Shown here: positions 7,930-19,615 of the stretch, piece after piece
Layout of the letters: every line of letters starts with the position of its first letter
Numbering within the stretch: position 1 is the stretch's first letter
Assembly (NCBI GenBank): GCA_963377175.1
Contig: CAUJNA010000487.1
Span: 153,185-217,184, forward strand
Origin: Effrenium voratum
Lineage: Eukaryota > Sar > Dinophyceae > Suessiales > Symbiodiniaceae
DNA length: 64,000 nucleotides
Direction of reading: 5' to 3'
The notes under the pieces: model-generated
Told to the model about the DNA's origin: nothing
Seen by the model: the letters and a program-made list of their open reading frames with translations, nothing else
Database searches by the model: none
Made by a program: the position numbers and the translations under genes

Positions 7930-10900
7930 AAGGTCGCGCCTGGGTGTGGCCCAGCTCCAAGCGCCCCAGCCGCGCCATGGCCCTCAGGCGCCGCAGCTCC
8001 CCGCTGACGCCGCAGCGCCCCAGGCCGAGGCTCTCCAGGCGCCGCTGGGCTTCGAGCCCCGCCAGGTCACCGGACACCCGCCTCGACGACCCAAAACGTT
8101 CGATTCGGGCGACCCACGCGGCAAAAACGCGGTTTTTGCCGTGCTTCGAAGTGGCCATGGAAGGCCAAACCATGTACAAGTGCAAAGAAAGATGGCGTTC
8201 AAGCAGATTGAGTCACCATTGATGCCTTTGCTCAGTGTCGCAACATTGGCCCCCAGCAGGCTGGGTCTCCTTGCGGCTTCCCCTTTCAACCATTTCTCAA
8301 AAAGGTGTCATAAAAACACGCCAATGAGACCACTTCCCCAAAGGTGCATGAGAAAACAGACAGGCTCCATCACCACAACCGCGGCCCAGGTGCGTCCCAT
8401 CCAGGCGCAGGCCCTTCAGCTTGGCGGAGGTGTTGAAAGCGCCCAAGGGCCCCGCCACGGAGGTTTTGGCCAAGTCCAGCTGCAGCAAGGTCTCCAGGTG
8501 CAGCGCCGCAATGGAGCCCTCCACCTACCAGTCACACGTTAAAAACGTCCGATCTGCAACTCGATCTCATCTGAGTCATAATCATAACCCCGGTGTTAAA
8601 ATGGTCGTAATCCCAGAACCATGCAAAGGATTAAGAAGGCAGATATCCGCAGCTATTTATCGTTGGGAGCATCCCTTGCTAACCTTCATCTACCCGGGTT
8701 TTGATTGTGGCTCATCGGACGTTGGGTTCCCTTTCCTTTGGCTTCAAACCAGGAAAAACCTCAGGAAAGGCTCTGACAACCTTGGGGGCGCTCCAAATGT
8801 TTCTCAAACTGTGGATTCCGGAAAAAGCGTACCAATTCAAGAAGTCTGCGCAGAATCTCCTAAACTATTCCTCGCGAGGGGATATGGTCGGGAAAAGATG
8901 CACGCACAACAGCCAACACAAATACAACACGCCAATCAATCACTCTATTGCGATGATTTTCTGATTGCTCCAAGAACTCCTCCAAAACCGCTTCAAACTG
9001 GCCAAGAAAAGCTGCACCACAGTCGCCGGCGTCCTTGGCCCATTGGCTCGTGCGTGCCTCTCTTGCACCAAAAAGCCATCCCAGAAAACCATGGCGCCAC
9101 AACCAAAAAGACCAAGACCTCCCCAAAAAGAACAACTGCACAAAGACCCCTCCCCCCCATTTTCCCTTTTGTTAAGAAGGAAAAACTGCACAAAGATCCC
9201 CCCCGGCCCAAAAAAAACCTGCACCAAACAGACGAGACGCCGGCGCCCACCCGAAGCCCGACGGAAAACTTCATTGTCTCGCCTCAGTGGAGGCCAGGTC
9301 GAGGCGCGTGAGCTGGTGCTGGCTGAGCCCTTTCCTCGGGGTAGGGGCGCTTGGGCCAAAGCGCTTTGGGGGCCTCAAAAAGCGCCTGGGGCGTCAAAAA
9401 GCGCCTGGGGCCAGAAAAGGGTTCGTCAAAACGCGCCTTAGGGCCTCGGAAACCCAAGGAAGGAGCAGAAACAAGCGCGTTTGGCCGATCCACGCGACTG
9501 AAGTCGCAGTAGCGCTTTGCTCGCCAACGGAAGGACGGCACTGTCACACTGCTTGCTTGAATACGCAGCTTTCCTGCATCACCAGAAAAGGCCCCAATTG
9601 GAAGGATGGAACAAACAAAAACCAGAAAAGGGACATGGGGCCATGCACCGAAAGGCGCTACATTTGGACCTAACATGTCCAACACATCGCCCATATCCCA
9701 GGCTTCAGAGAGCCCCGCTTCCCTCGACCCCACGCCCGGAACCCGCGAGCGAGGCTCAGATCCCCGGCCACCTTGGTCCGGCGCAGCATCAGCTTCGTCA
9801 ACTGATCCCCCGAAGCGAAGACATCCAGGGACCCGTGCACCTGGTGTTCCAATTCTGGAACCTTCGCAACCCTTTCGGTGTCTTGGGGAACGGGACCAAT
9901 GAGGTCAAGGATCCTTTGAATTGAAAGCACCATGGAAAAGCCAATGCCCATTTTCGGGCGCAAAATGAAAGGGTCCCCGTTTTCGGAGGAGGGCATCCTG
10001 TTTTGCTAGAAAGAAAGCTCTCATCCCAGGACCCTTTTGGAGGGTACTGTGAGAGTGGTCACAGCGAAGGCCCATGTTCCCCGCCGCAACCATTGGTTTT
10101 TTCACGCCGAAGCGGAGAAACAAGCTGCCTGATGGTGGCACCCTCGGCACTTGGTGCCTTTTCTGGAGTCATTACCCTTTTCGCGTTGGATCTGCAGAAT
10201 CCAAGCAAAAGGAAAACCACCTCGGCTACTCTTTGCTTCTTCTTTTTGGGGGGATCCCCCATTTGAGAGAGAGAGAGAGAGAGACACACCCTAGTTGTTG
10301 TTCTTTCTTTTCATTCCACACCCCCCGTCTGGGAAGTTGCGCCTGGGTCAACTCCAAATCCAAGACGCGAAGCCCACAGCTCCTCACGGGGCGGCTCCCA
10401 TCCGAATGGGCGGTCGTGTTTCCGGTGCATTTCCCGTGCAATACCAACCCAGAAAGGGTTGGTACCCTCAAAACTTCCAACAGGACAGTTGGTTGGGGAG
10501 GTGGGGTACGCCATTCAGTGGAAGTTGTTGTACATGCCCTCGGCCAGGCTTTGTTCAAGCGTGCCCCAGTGTTTACAGTGCTTTCCACGCGCGGAAGGTC
10601 CTGGGCTGAAATGGCCGCCAGGATTTTCTTTCAGGTTCCCCAACGAACCAACCCCCCCCCCCCCAACCACCCCCCGGGTGCCCAGAGTGCGAAGATTTGG
10701 GGACGACGGGTGCCAGGGGTATGGGGTGGTCATGGCGCTAAAAAAAAGAAAAGAGGGAAAAACAGGGGTGCCAACACAACCCCCTTCCTCCCTCCCCGGC
10801 CCCCGGCCTCTGCTGGCACTTGCGGATCACCGGGCCCAGAGCCTGCAGGTTGCCGGTGACTTGGGTGCTGCCGAGGCGGAGCTCCGTCAAGCTGGAGTTC

Positions 10901-13900
10901 GCCAACATGGCCAGGTCCCCCTGAACCTGTGTGTGCCTAGGGACAAGGCGGAAAAAGAAGCGAGGGCCTCCCACGTTGCCATGGAACCTGTGAAGAAAGC
11001 GGCCCTTTCAAAAGGAAATTGATCTTCCGGGTACCCTCCCTTTGTGACAGCAAAGGTCGCATATGATGCTTGAAGCTGGGCTGCAATGCAGGGCCAAAGC
11101 ACTGAGCATCTGCATCTTTCTTGCGCCACGATCCACCCTCCCCCCCCCCCTCACGGGCGAGGCCTCCAAGAAAAGCTGACCTGCAACCCCCCTTTTTCAG
11201 CTGTATGGGGGCTCTTGCAAGTGTGGTCTGGGAATCAACCCCAAAATGCCGAGATGCGTTCTCTCAGACCGAGCGACGCATTCGAACCCCAAGGCGAGGA
11301 AAAAAAAAAAAACGACGCCAGGCATTCTGGGCCTTTCTTGGGTCCCGCCCGCCTGAGGTCCAGCGTCCGCAGGCATCTCGCATTTTGGAAGGCGCTCAGG
11401 TCCCCTTCTACCTGGAAAAATTGGACGAAACGTTGGCTATGTTCGGTTCCAGGACAGTTCTGAGTCATCCACTTTCAGCTTGAAGAGTAAGCTCCCTTCA
11501 CCTTAGATTACCTGATGCTTCTGGGTTTCTGGGCGGCAACAGCCTAGCTTGCGTCACTTTTCACTTGTTCGGTGTCGATCATGTTTCCCTCGCCCCAAAA
11601 TCTGACGAAGAACTAAACGATGTCTTGCCACAGCTGTTTCAATCAAGGGGACCGTTCCCCCCTACCTGCCCTTACCGGATAACTAACACGTGATACCAGT
11701 CACCTCGAACACAAAGCCAGGAAAAGAACTGGATGTGTTGGCCTAAGCAGCCCCAGTCGGCCTAAACAAGATATCTCGGCCCCGGTCAATCCGGCCAGTC
11801 CCAAATCCCCAACTTGCATGTTCAAGCCGCTCACCGCTCAGTAGGATACAACTTCATGTTCAGCGGACTAACCCCGGTTTCTTCATGCCAACGAGTTGTT
11901 TCCCACTCGTCGAGCTGGAAATTTAATGAGAATGAAGGAAACCTGGAAGGGCCTTTCAGTGCTGGTTCCCTATTCAATTTGTTGCACCAGTTTACAACCA
12001 ATGTGGGGTGCAACTGAATGGGAGTGGGGAAGCCCGAATAGGATGTTCAGCCTTGGAAAGCCGGGATGGCTCGAACTCGTCTCTTTATGCAGTGACCATA
12101 GTCATAACAGGGATGTTTTGCACAACTTTCTTAAGAAACCAGACTCGATGCGGCCCTGTCAGGGAAATCAAGTGGTGGGTGTAAACAAGAGGCTTTCAAA
12201 CACAAGTGGTTGGTTGCCTGAATCACCGAATTCTGGTGTCCACCAGAAAGTCCCCGATTAAAACTCACAGCATGGGCTGCTTCTGTCTCTGCTACGCCCC
12301 TATTTGAAAAGAACTCCCAGAGAGGAAAACCCCTTCTTCTCCCATTATTTTTGCGGGGGGAATCCCAGTCCACCCCACGGTTTCAGCCCCCCAACCCCCC
12401 CCCCCCCCCCCGCGTTTTCCCAGACGCGTGGAAATCCCTCGGCTCCCCCTCGGAATCCTACATTAATACAAACATGTAATACACCACAATCACGATATTC
12501 GTTTGGAATGATTATATACAATGATTATTTGATTATACATGGTGGTAAACATGCTGTAAAACAAAAAGAATGAATATTTTTATGTGGTATATATTGTATT
12601 AAATTAAAACATATTATTGATAATAATAAAGGTACGATTATTAAAGGGGAAGGAATATGAGAAAGGACCTGATGTAGATTGAGTGGGTGAGTGTACATCC
12701 TGGAAGCACTTGGAAGCCATGCAATCATCTCTTTCTCTTTATCTTTGTGTTTGGGAATTCCTGACGTGACCATGAGATGAAGATAAGGATGAAGAAATGA
12801 GAGATGGATAATGCCGCACGGTCCCAAAGCCTTGAATTAGCAGTCACTCCGGAAGTTGTATGACATGGATAGAGGAAATAACAGACCAGACGGTATAATC
12901 TCATCCTATAGCCAAGCCTCTGGATTCTCCAGGTCATGCCACACGGTTAAACCTCATTCATTTCCTGCATTTGGACAAGTCTCTGGATTATTGATGAGAA
13001 TAGATGCTGAGAAAGGACTTGTCCACCTATCTACATCCCAACCCTTCGTTCATTCCTGGTAAGCCGTCCTTCCACTCCGTCTCTTGACCAGTCATTAATC
13101 TCAGGATCCACAACATAGAGAAAAGAGGGATGAAAGCAAAGCAAAGAGAAATCTCATGAATTAATGCCTCAGGAACTTATCTGTGTTCTCCCTCCATTCG
13201 TTTCACCACTTTATGTTGTTGGATTTCTTATCTCTAAGTCCTGTAAGTTATTCTTGGAATTAATGTGTGATGAATGAAAAGATAATGACAGCTGAGAGAC
13301 AAGAAAAAGAAAAGCAATTATTCTAAGCCTTACATTCCAACCCTTTAATCTCAGCTATTAATATGTTCCTTTATTATTTTCATGTTGTAAAGACTCAGGA
13401 ATTAATAGCAAAGAGAAGGAAAAGGAAATAACATCAGATTATTAACTCCGAGAATAGACTAGACAAGAGAATGAATCCCAACATTAGCTCCAACATGATA
13501 TCTTCGCTCTCTTTCTCACTTCAATATCCTACTTTTGGAGAATTCATGTGATGAAGATAGGAAAGAGATAGTAATAAAAGCATTTGGAAATACAATATGA
13601 ATCAGCTATTTACTTTCCTAACACCAATGAATGAAAAAGAAAGGTATAATGCGAGCGGAGAGAGATGTAATCCTATGTGTCTTTCCATATCCCGCATCTT
13701 AAAGGATTTTGATGGAGATCCTGCCCCTCGGCTCCCCAGCTCCCGGCTCGACCGAATTCGCGCCTGGGAGGCCGCGGCCCTGAGCTGCATGAGCCGCTCC
13801 AGGGCCAAGCTCCGCACGGAGCCGAAGACCGCGGTGCGGTCCAGCTCCAGGATCTTCAGCGCGCCCAGCCGCTTCAGGTCACCTGAAGCGAAGGAGAAGC

Positions 13901-14880
13901 GGAGAAGGGAGGGCTTAAGGGCATAGCGGGGGGAGGTCCGGGATTTGGAGGGGGAAGGGGAGGGAAGGGGAAAAAGGGGAGGGGGGGAAGGGAGGGGAAG
14001 GGAGGGGAAGGGGGGAAGGGAGGGGAAGGGGGGAAGGGAGGGGAAAAGGAAAGGGGGGATGGGCATCAAAATGGTGGCCATTTCTTTGGGAAGGTGGCCA
14101 TGGAAAAAGTGAGGCAGGCTGTACCGCCACATAAAATGCGGCCCGCCGACAAAAAAAGAAAAACTGCCCAAAACCACTGCGGGAAATGAGGGCGTCATTT
14201 TTTTTGAAGGTGAAACTCAACGAAAAAGCGTCCAAGGCCGGTGGTTCAAACAGGGAGCCAAAGCAAACCATGCGCTACTTCCGCCGAGGGGGGAAAGCAG
14301 TCCAGACCCTGCTCGCCGAGGCAGTCCTCCATGACCCAACCCATCTCCTGCTTGCACCCACCCAATCAAACTAGGTCTTGGCATCTGCAAAGCGCACCTT
14401 GAACCCTGGCTCCATTGAGGCGCAGGTCTGTCAGTCTCGGCAGCGCGCGGGCAAAGCCCAGATCGCCTCAGTCTCCAGCTGGCTGCAACCCTCTCGGGCA
14501 AACCCGTTCCCCCCGTCTTTTCACCACACCCCAGCGCTTGAGCGAGCGCCACGGGTTGCACTCCTCAAAACGCGGCTCTCGGCCCCTCGCGGCTCGCCTT
14601 CCACCAGAGTGCCAGACAAATCCAGCTTCGTGAGCCAGGGCAAGGAGTGCAGCACCTCCACGCCGCCTCGCAGCAACCCGCCGGGAAAACGAAAACGGGC
14701 CGGCCGCGATCTCAGAAACTCACCAGCACCCCTCAGGAACTCACCAGCCGCCCTCTGGCTCAGACTGTCTGATCACAGGCCTGTCACCCCACCCGACAGC
14801 ACCAGCTTCCGCAGGCCCGTCAGCTTTGAGATCTCCTCTGGCAAGCGGCCGGCGGCCCTCTTCAGCTGGATCCCCCGTGC
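7930..14880 (-). CDS. Fragmented leucine-rich-repeat gene, about one repeat per exon
   Basis: Reading right to left, short open segments each encode one or two LRRs near 14880-14792 (LPEEISKLTGLRKLVLSG), 14680-14597 (LPWLTKLDLSGTLVEG), 14468-14398 (LPRLTDLRLNGARVQG), 13880-13770 (LGALKILELDRTAVFG), 11405-11345 (LRTLDLRRAG), 10922-10853 (SLTELRLGSTQVTG), 10395-10330 (LRVLDLELTQAQLP), 9845-9760 (QLTKLMLRRTKVAG), 8522-8391 (LLQLDLAKTSVAG) and 8075-7930 (RLESLGLGRCGVSG). Several begin after an AG with a phase-1 'G|GxGACCTG' start and end at GT or GC. The consensus L..LxL..T.V.GdL is typical of dinoflagellate LRR proteins, which probably bind other proteins. Exon limits are approximate. The C-terminus may have been removed by the AT-rich PLV junction at 7.9 kb. 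Confidence 0.55.
12436..13737. other. AT-rich island between 13-bp direct repeats inside the LRR gene
   Basis: CCCTCGGCTCCCC occurs at 12436-12448 and 13725-13737. The 1276 bases between are AT-rich and purine-rich (GAGAAAGGA, GATAATGAC types) and contain no convincing gene. GC-rich LRR intron sequence lies on both sides. The direct repeats look like an insertion duplication, but there are no terminal inverted repeats, no poly-A tail and no coding capacity, so the element class is unknown. Confidence 0.45.
13930..14060 (+). repeat. GGGAAGGGGAGG-type purine tract in an LRR intron
   Basis: About 130 bases of imperfect tandem GGGGAAGGGAGG units, strongly G-rich on the plus strand. It lies in the putative intron between the LRR exons at 13.8 and 14.4 kb and could form G-quadruplexes. 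Confidence 0.7.
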
Positions 14881-14899
14881 CTCCGGAAAGCGAAATGCA

Positions 14900-17800
14900 G
14901 GGCAGCTCGCAAGATGTCCTTCAATCTGCTGGGAAAAACATGGGAGACGACGACCAACCCACAGCTTCCCACAATGATCACTGATTGTACGTCCGGGGAT
15001 AAGCCCAAGTTAGAGAAAGCCAGCGCGGATGGCTTGTGTCCCTTTAAATTAGCTTCTTAGAAACACCCAAATGAGTCCGATGTGTGGATTCGACCACGTG
15101 GGGTCCAGAAATGTGCACATGTGGGTTGATAACAATATAACAAAATGCCTTTAGATGTTTGTTGAAAAACATGCGGCATCTCAATAAACAAGATCAGAAC
15201 GATCATGGGGGATGATCCACCCAAGACGCGTCAGCACATAGCAAAGAGCCTCGAGTCAAGGACAAATCCAGAGCACGAACAAACGCAACACGAAGGGTCG
15301 CGGTTGTACAATACAATGCTTCAAAAGCACAAGCAGTTTGTTACTGACCGACACTCGCACGGTCGTGGTGAATCCCATGTGAGTGATTCCCCTGACAATC
15401 TGATGACTCGAAAGCAAACTTCTCAGTAACTCGGAAAGTACTTCCCGCACAAAGCCAATTCCCCGCAACCAGCATTCACCTGGATATAAGGAAATGCTCA
15501 TGGAATGTTCGTCATGGAGCTGGTTTCACCTGTGAGCACATTAAACTTCTGCTCTGGTTCTTGCTGCACATAGGACTCTCAGCGGCCAGTGTGCCTGGCA
15601 CGTGCGCTTGTCCCAGTCAATGCCACGTACTTTGCTGAGGTCTCCTGAGCATTCCACACATGCAAGCTGTCAATCTGGGCTTTGACTGGGCAATAGATTT
15701 AAAAACATAGATATGTGGACAAGGGTCCCTCCACTTCTGCTGGGCTGGCAAAAAATGCAACACTCCCAAGCAATGCTCTCTTATGTCAACCAAAGAACTG
15801 CTGATCGCACCTTTGTTTTTCGTTTCCCCAGCGCTGTGCCCTGCCTTGCAAGTCCTCAGGCTGCAGCCCCAACTTACCCAGCACCGTGCGAAGGGTGGTG
15901 GCCTCTGATGTGTTGCTGCCTCAGCAGAAGTGGATATCCGAGACTCCAGTTGACTGGCCTTGACCAAAAGCCATGCGAGGATTTCCTTGCACAAGATTCT
16001 AACTGGCCAGCAAGTCCTACGACAAGTTCATTGTTTGCAAACTGAACAATACACCATGGCTGTCCAAAGCCGGCGAGGCGTTCTCTTCAGAACCCACGCC
16101 ACTCAGCAGTGCACATGAATCGCAAAAGCCTCAAGCCCGGAGTCCCGGAGACCGCAAGATGGGTGTTCTATGTGTTGTGTGTTATTGTTACTTTTTATGC
16201 GTGTTTGTTTGTTCTTGTGGTTTCGGTGTGTTGTTTTCTTTGGGGGGGGGGGGGGAATGAGCTTTCCTCTAAAACAAACACAAAAAGGGTGTACCCTCCA
16301 ACAACGGCCAGATCAACGCCACAGCCCATCTGGCCCAAGGCATCCAAAGCGCAGTCCTTCGCCTGGTGCTTGGGTTGCAACTCCTGGGCGAACCCAAAGC
16401 GCCATCCAAGCACCTTTTCAGCCCCTCCTTCGGCTTGATTAGGACGGCGCAAAGCCTGTACATTCATCAGCACCAAATGAAGGCTACAGTCAAACAGCAT
16501 CTTTTCTGCCCAGGTCTGTCTTGGGCGGTGAAAGTCGACAATTGCTGTTTGGGAGAAGAAAAAACAACTCACCCCGCAGGAAAGATTCTGAACCAATCTT
16601 CTGATCAAAGATTCAGCCTTTGCGGGAGGAAAGCACATGAGTGCTTCTCAAAAAACAAGACACACAAAAGTCATTTGCTCTCTCACAAACCTTTCAATCC
16701 CAAAAGAGGTCTCTGATGTGGTCCCCACTTGGTGCAAGGCTCATTTGCTCTGAGGTCGTGCTCCCAAGTCCTTTCCGCCCCACAGAGCAGACACAAGTAA
16801 AAGCCATAGAGCAAGGACATGGAACCCCCTATCCGTCGACTCGCGGAAACGGTAGCGTTTTTTTGTGTGGGAATGCGGTTGGCCATCTTCTTGTTGCTTG
16901 GCCGTCTTCTTGCTGCGTGGCCATGATTTGATGGTTTGCCTCTTTCGCCATCTGTTTCTGTCGACTACTGAGGGAGTCGCGACGGTTCAGCGGAAGAGTG
17001 GATCTGAATTGCGAACACAACGAAAGCTCGTGGCGGCGGTCAAGTGCAAACGCTGTCCAATGTTTGAAATATCATAAATTGATCTGAAATGTATAATTTG
17101 GTTTAAACACAAAGATCATATATTGCATAAACATCCAGGAATTTTTGAAAAAGACCCGCCAACATGTGCAGGCCAACATGTGCAGGCCAACATGTGCAGG
17201 CAACTTGACATGCGGCCACATGTTTGGGCTGCCCTCTCCACGCGCCCAAAAAAATCCACGCGCACGAATCGGTTGGTTTGCGCTCGGAACTGCCTAACCA
17301 CATGTCCAGAAACGCCCTGTTCTCGGATTCATGCTTGATAAGGGCGTCACTCAAGCATTGGATTTTGTCATGTCTCCACGGCCACTATTCTGTGTACGCG
17401 GATGGTCTGCGCGCGTCAACAAATACAGCGAAGTGGCGCTTCAGAACACCATCGACCGCTCTTTTGCAAAGAACGGCCCAACGAGCATAGACAGGGCCGG
17501 ACTGGACACGCAAGCGGGAGCGGCAACACGGCAAAGGTGAAGGTAGCGAGCAAGAGTGATGGTAACATCATACGCAAGGCAGCAAGCTTGTTGATGCCCA
17601 GCAAGTTACACAATGGGGATAAACCAATCTGATTCTGGGCCCGTGGCCTCCAGGGTGGAAGGCGGAATTCCGCCAAGTAAACCGCCACGCATGCCAAGAA
17701 CTAGACTGTTAAGGCCTAGTGCACTGCTTCTAGCCTCAACACCTTTTTGTTGGGTTGCTTTGAAGGTCGCACTTGCCCAGGGCACAGCGGTGCACCTGGG

Positions 17801-18900
17801 GATAGGGGCGAGGATATTCCCCGGGTCCCCTGGCCCTGTTGAAAAAAGGCAGCTGCCTTAGCCTTTAGCAGATTGACTCAAAGGCGTCTGAGAATCCGTC
17901 TGCAGTGCAGAAGCCTTGCCTAAGGCTTGAAGAGGGTTGGGACGACGGTGGGTTTCAAGAAGAAATAAGGACTGCTAGTCCTTTTGTGTGAGTTCGAATG
18001 CTAGGGGCTTAAAACGGCAGCGGCGTAATGAGGTTCACACTAGGCCTAAAACCACAAGGGAAAAGAAAACCCTAAGCGTCCGTGCAGCTCTCGAGGACGC
18101 AAAAACGATTGGGCCGAATCCACGCTCTGCCGCCATCTTGCGAAGCTTCAGCAGCGCGACGCAAACGCAGAGCTGCGCTGTGTGCCAATAACCTATGTTT
18201 CAAAGCTGCTGTAAGCCAGGACCAAAGCGGAGCGGCAACCACAAAATGTGTCTGCGACTTGTACAGGCTTTCGCTTCCGGATGTGTGGGAAGCTGCGCGC
18301 TCACGCTCGAGCGCCCAATGCAAGAGGGCCGCAATCGAAAACATGTCCAAAGCGGATGAACCACACGAGAACCTCCTTTGCAACACGATGCTATGCGCTG
18401 AACAACTGCCAGCGACATACCCGAGGCTCAAGAAACATGACAAAGGAGGCCAGCCTGCCCTGCATACCAAGAACTGCAGTGGATTTTTTGCACCTCAGAG
18501 TCAGAAAACGCCACTACCCAAGCGGCAGCTAAGCCGGGTTGCTGACAAAAGTGGCCCAACCAGAGAATCAAGCAGCTGACAAACAAAAGGAAAAAGGAAG
18601 CAAAGTCAAGCTCGAACTCTGACACTTGCGGGGGGAAGGGGGAAGAACCCCCGCTCTCCAACCTGGTTTGAACCTGGCCTGGGCAAAAACCTGGGTCCAA
18701 CCCAAGTTCCAACCACGGTTCTGACATTCATGGACAGCCCTGCCTGAAAGGCTGCCGTTTTTGCTCGTGGCCTTGAAGTCCACTCACTGAAGCAATCTCA
18801 GCGTGGTTCCGGTACCCTCAACTAAAAGCACACCTAGGTGGCGGTGCTCGAAAAGATCGGGTGCCACAAAAAACAAATTTCAATTAGGAAAGATAGCCAG
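14900..18900. other. Gene-poor host-like stretch
   Basis: No open frame here shows recognisable domains or convincing codon structure. Visible features are a G12 run near 16240, and three tandem copies of AACATGTGCAGGCC at about 17161-17203. The rest looks like ordinary intergenic or intronic DNA. Confidence 0.4.
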
Positions 18901-18907
18901 GCTGCAA

Positions 18908-18908
18908 C

Positions 18909-18992
<84 letters not shown>

Positions 18993-19037
18993 TCACTACT
19001 ACTACTACTACTACTACTACTGCTACTACTGCTACTG

Positions 19038-19089
<52 letters not shown>

Positions 19090-19090
19090 C
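18908..19090 (+). repeat. (CTA)n microsatellite
   Basis: About 60 units of CTA, with single variants TCA and CTG in the middle. Any frame through it gives homopolymers of Thr, Tyr, Leu or Ser, which are not genes. Confidence 0.95.
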
Positions 19091-19194
19091 AGTAGAGCCG
19101 GCGAAGCCGGTGGGCGGAAGTTTCAAAAATACAAAAACTACAGTTCTCTTTATCTTTCTTTTCTTGACTCTTTTTCTTTTCTTCTTCCTTTTCG

Positions 19195-19615
19195 CAACTG
19201 GGGCTTGAAAATCGCAACTTTTAAGTACGAAAGTCGTACGCGAAGTCACACTTTCGCAGCCTTTTAAGTACGAAAGTAGTACGCGAAGTCCACTTTCACA
19301 GCTGGGGCTCGAAAATCGCAACTTTTAAGTACGAAAGTAGTACGCGAAGTCCACTTTCGCAGCTGGGGCTTGAAAATCGCAACTTTTAAGTGCGAAAGTA
19401 GTACGTAAAGTCCACTTGCGAAAATTGCAACTTTTAAGTACGAAAGTAGTACTTTTAAGTACGGAAGTAGTACGTGAAGCCCACTTCCGCAGCTGCTGGA
19501 AAATCACGACTTTTAAGTACGAAAGTAGTACGTGAAGTCCAATCGCAACTTTTAAGTACAAAAGTAGTACGCGAAGTCAACTTTCGGGGCTTGAAAATCG
19601 CAACTTTTAAGTGCA
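19195..19615. repeat. 60-bp minisatellite with internal palindromes
   Basis: Six to seven imperfect units built from AATCGCAACTTTTAAGTACG, AAAGTAGTACGCGAAGTCCA and CTTTCGCAGCTGGGGCTTG. Each contains GTACGAAAGTAGTAC-like self-complementary parts. It adjoins the tail of the LINE on its right. Confidence 0.85.

Noticed and set aside
17161..17203. CRISPR-like array
   Set aside because: Three short direct units without spacers, in eukaryote-like DNA.
18908..19090. Long Thr, Tyr and Ser homopolymer ORFs
   Set aside because: Produced by the (CTA)n microsatellite in every frame.
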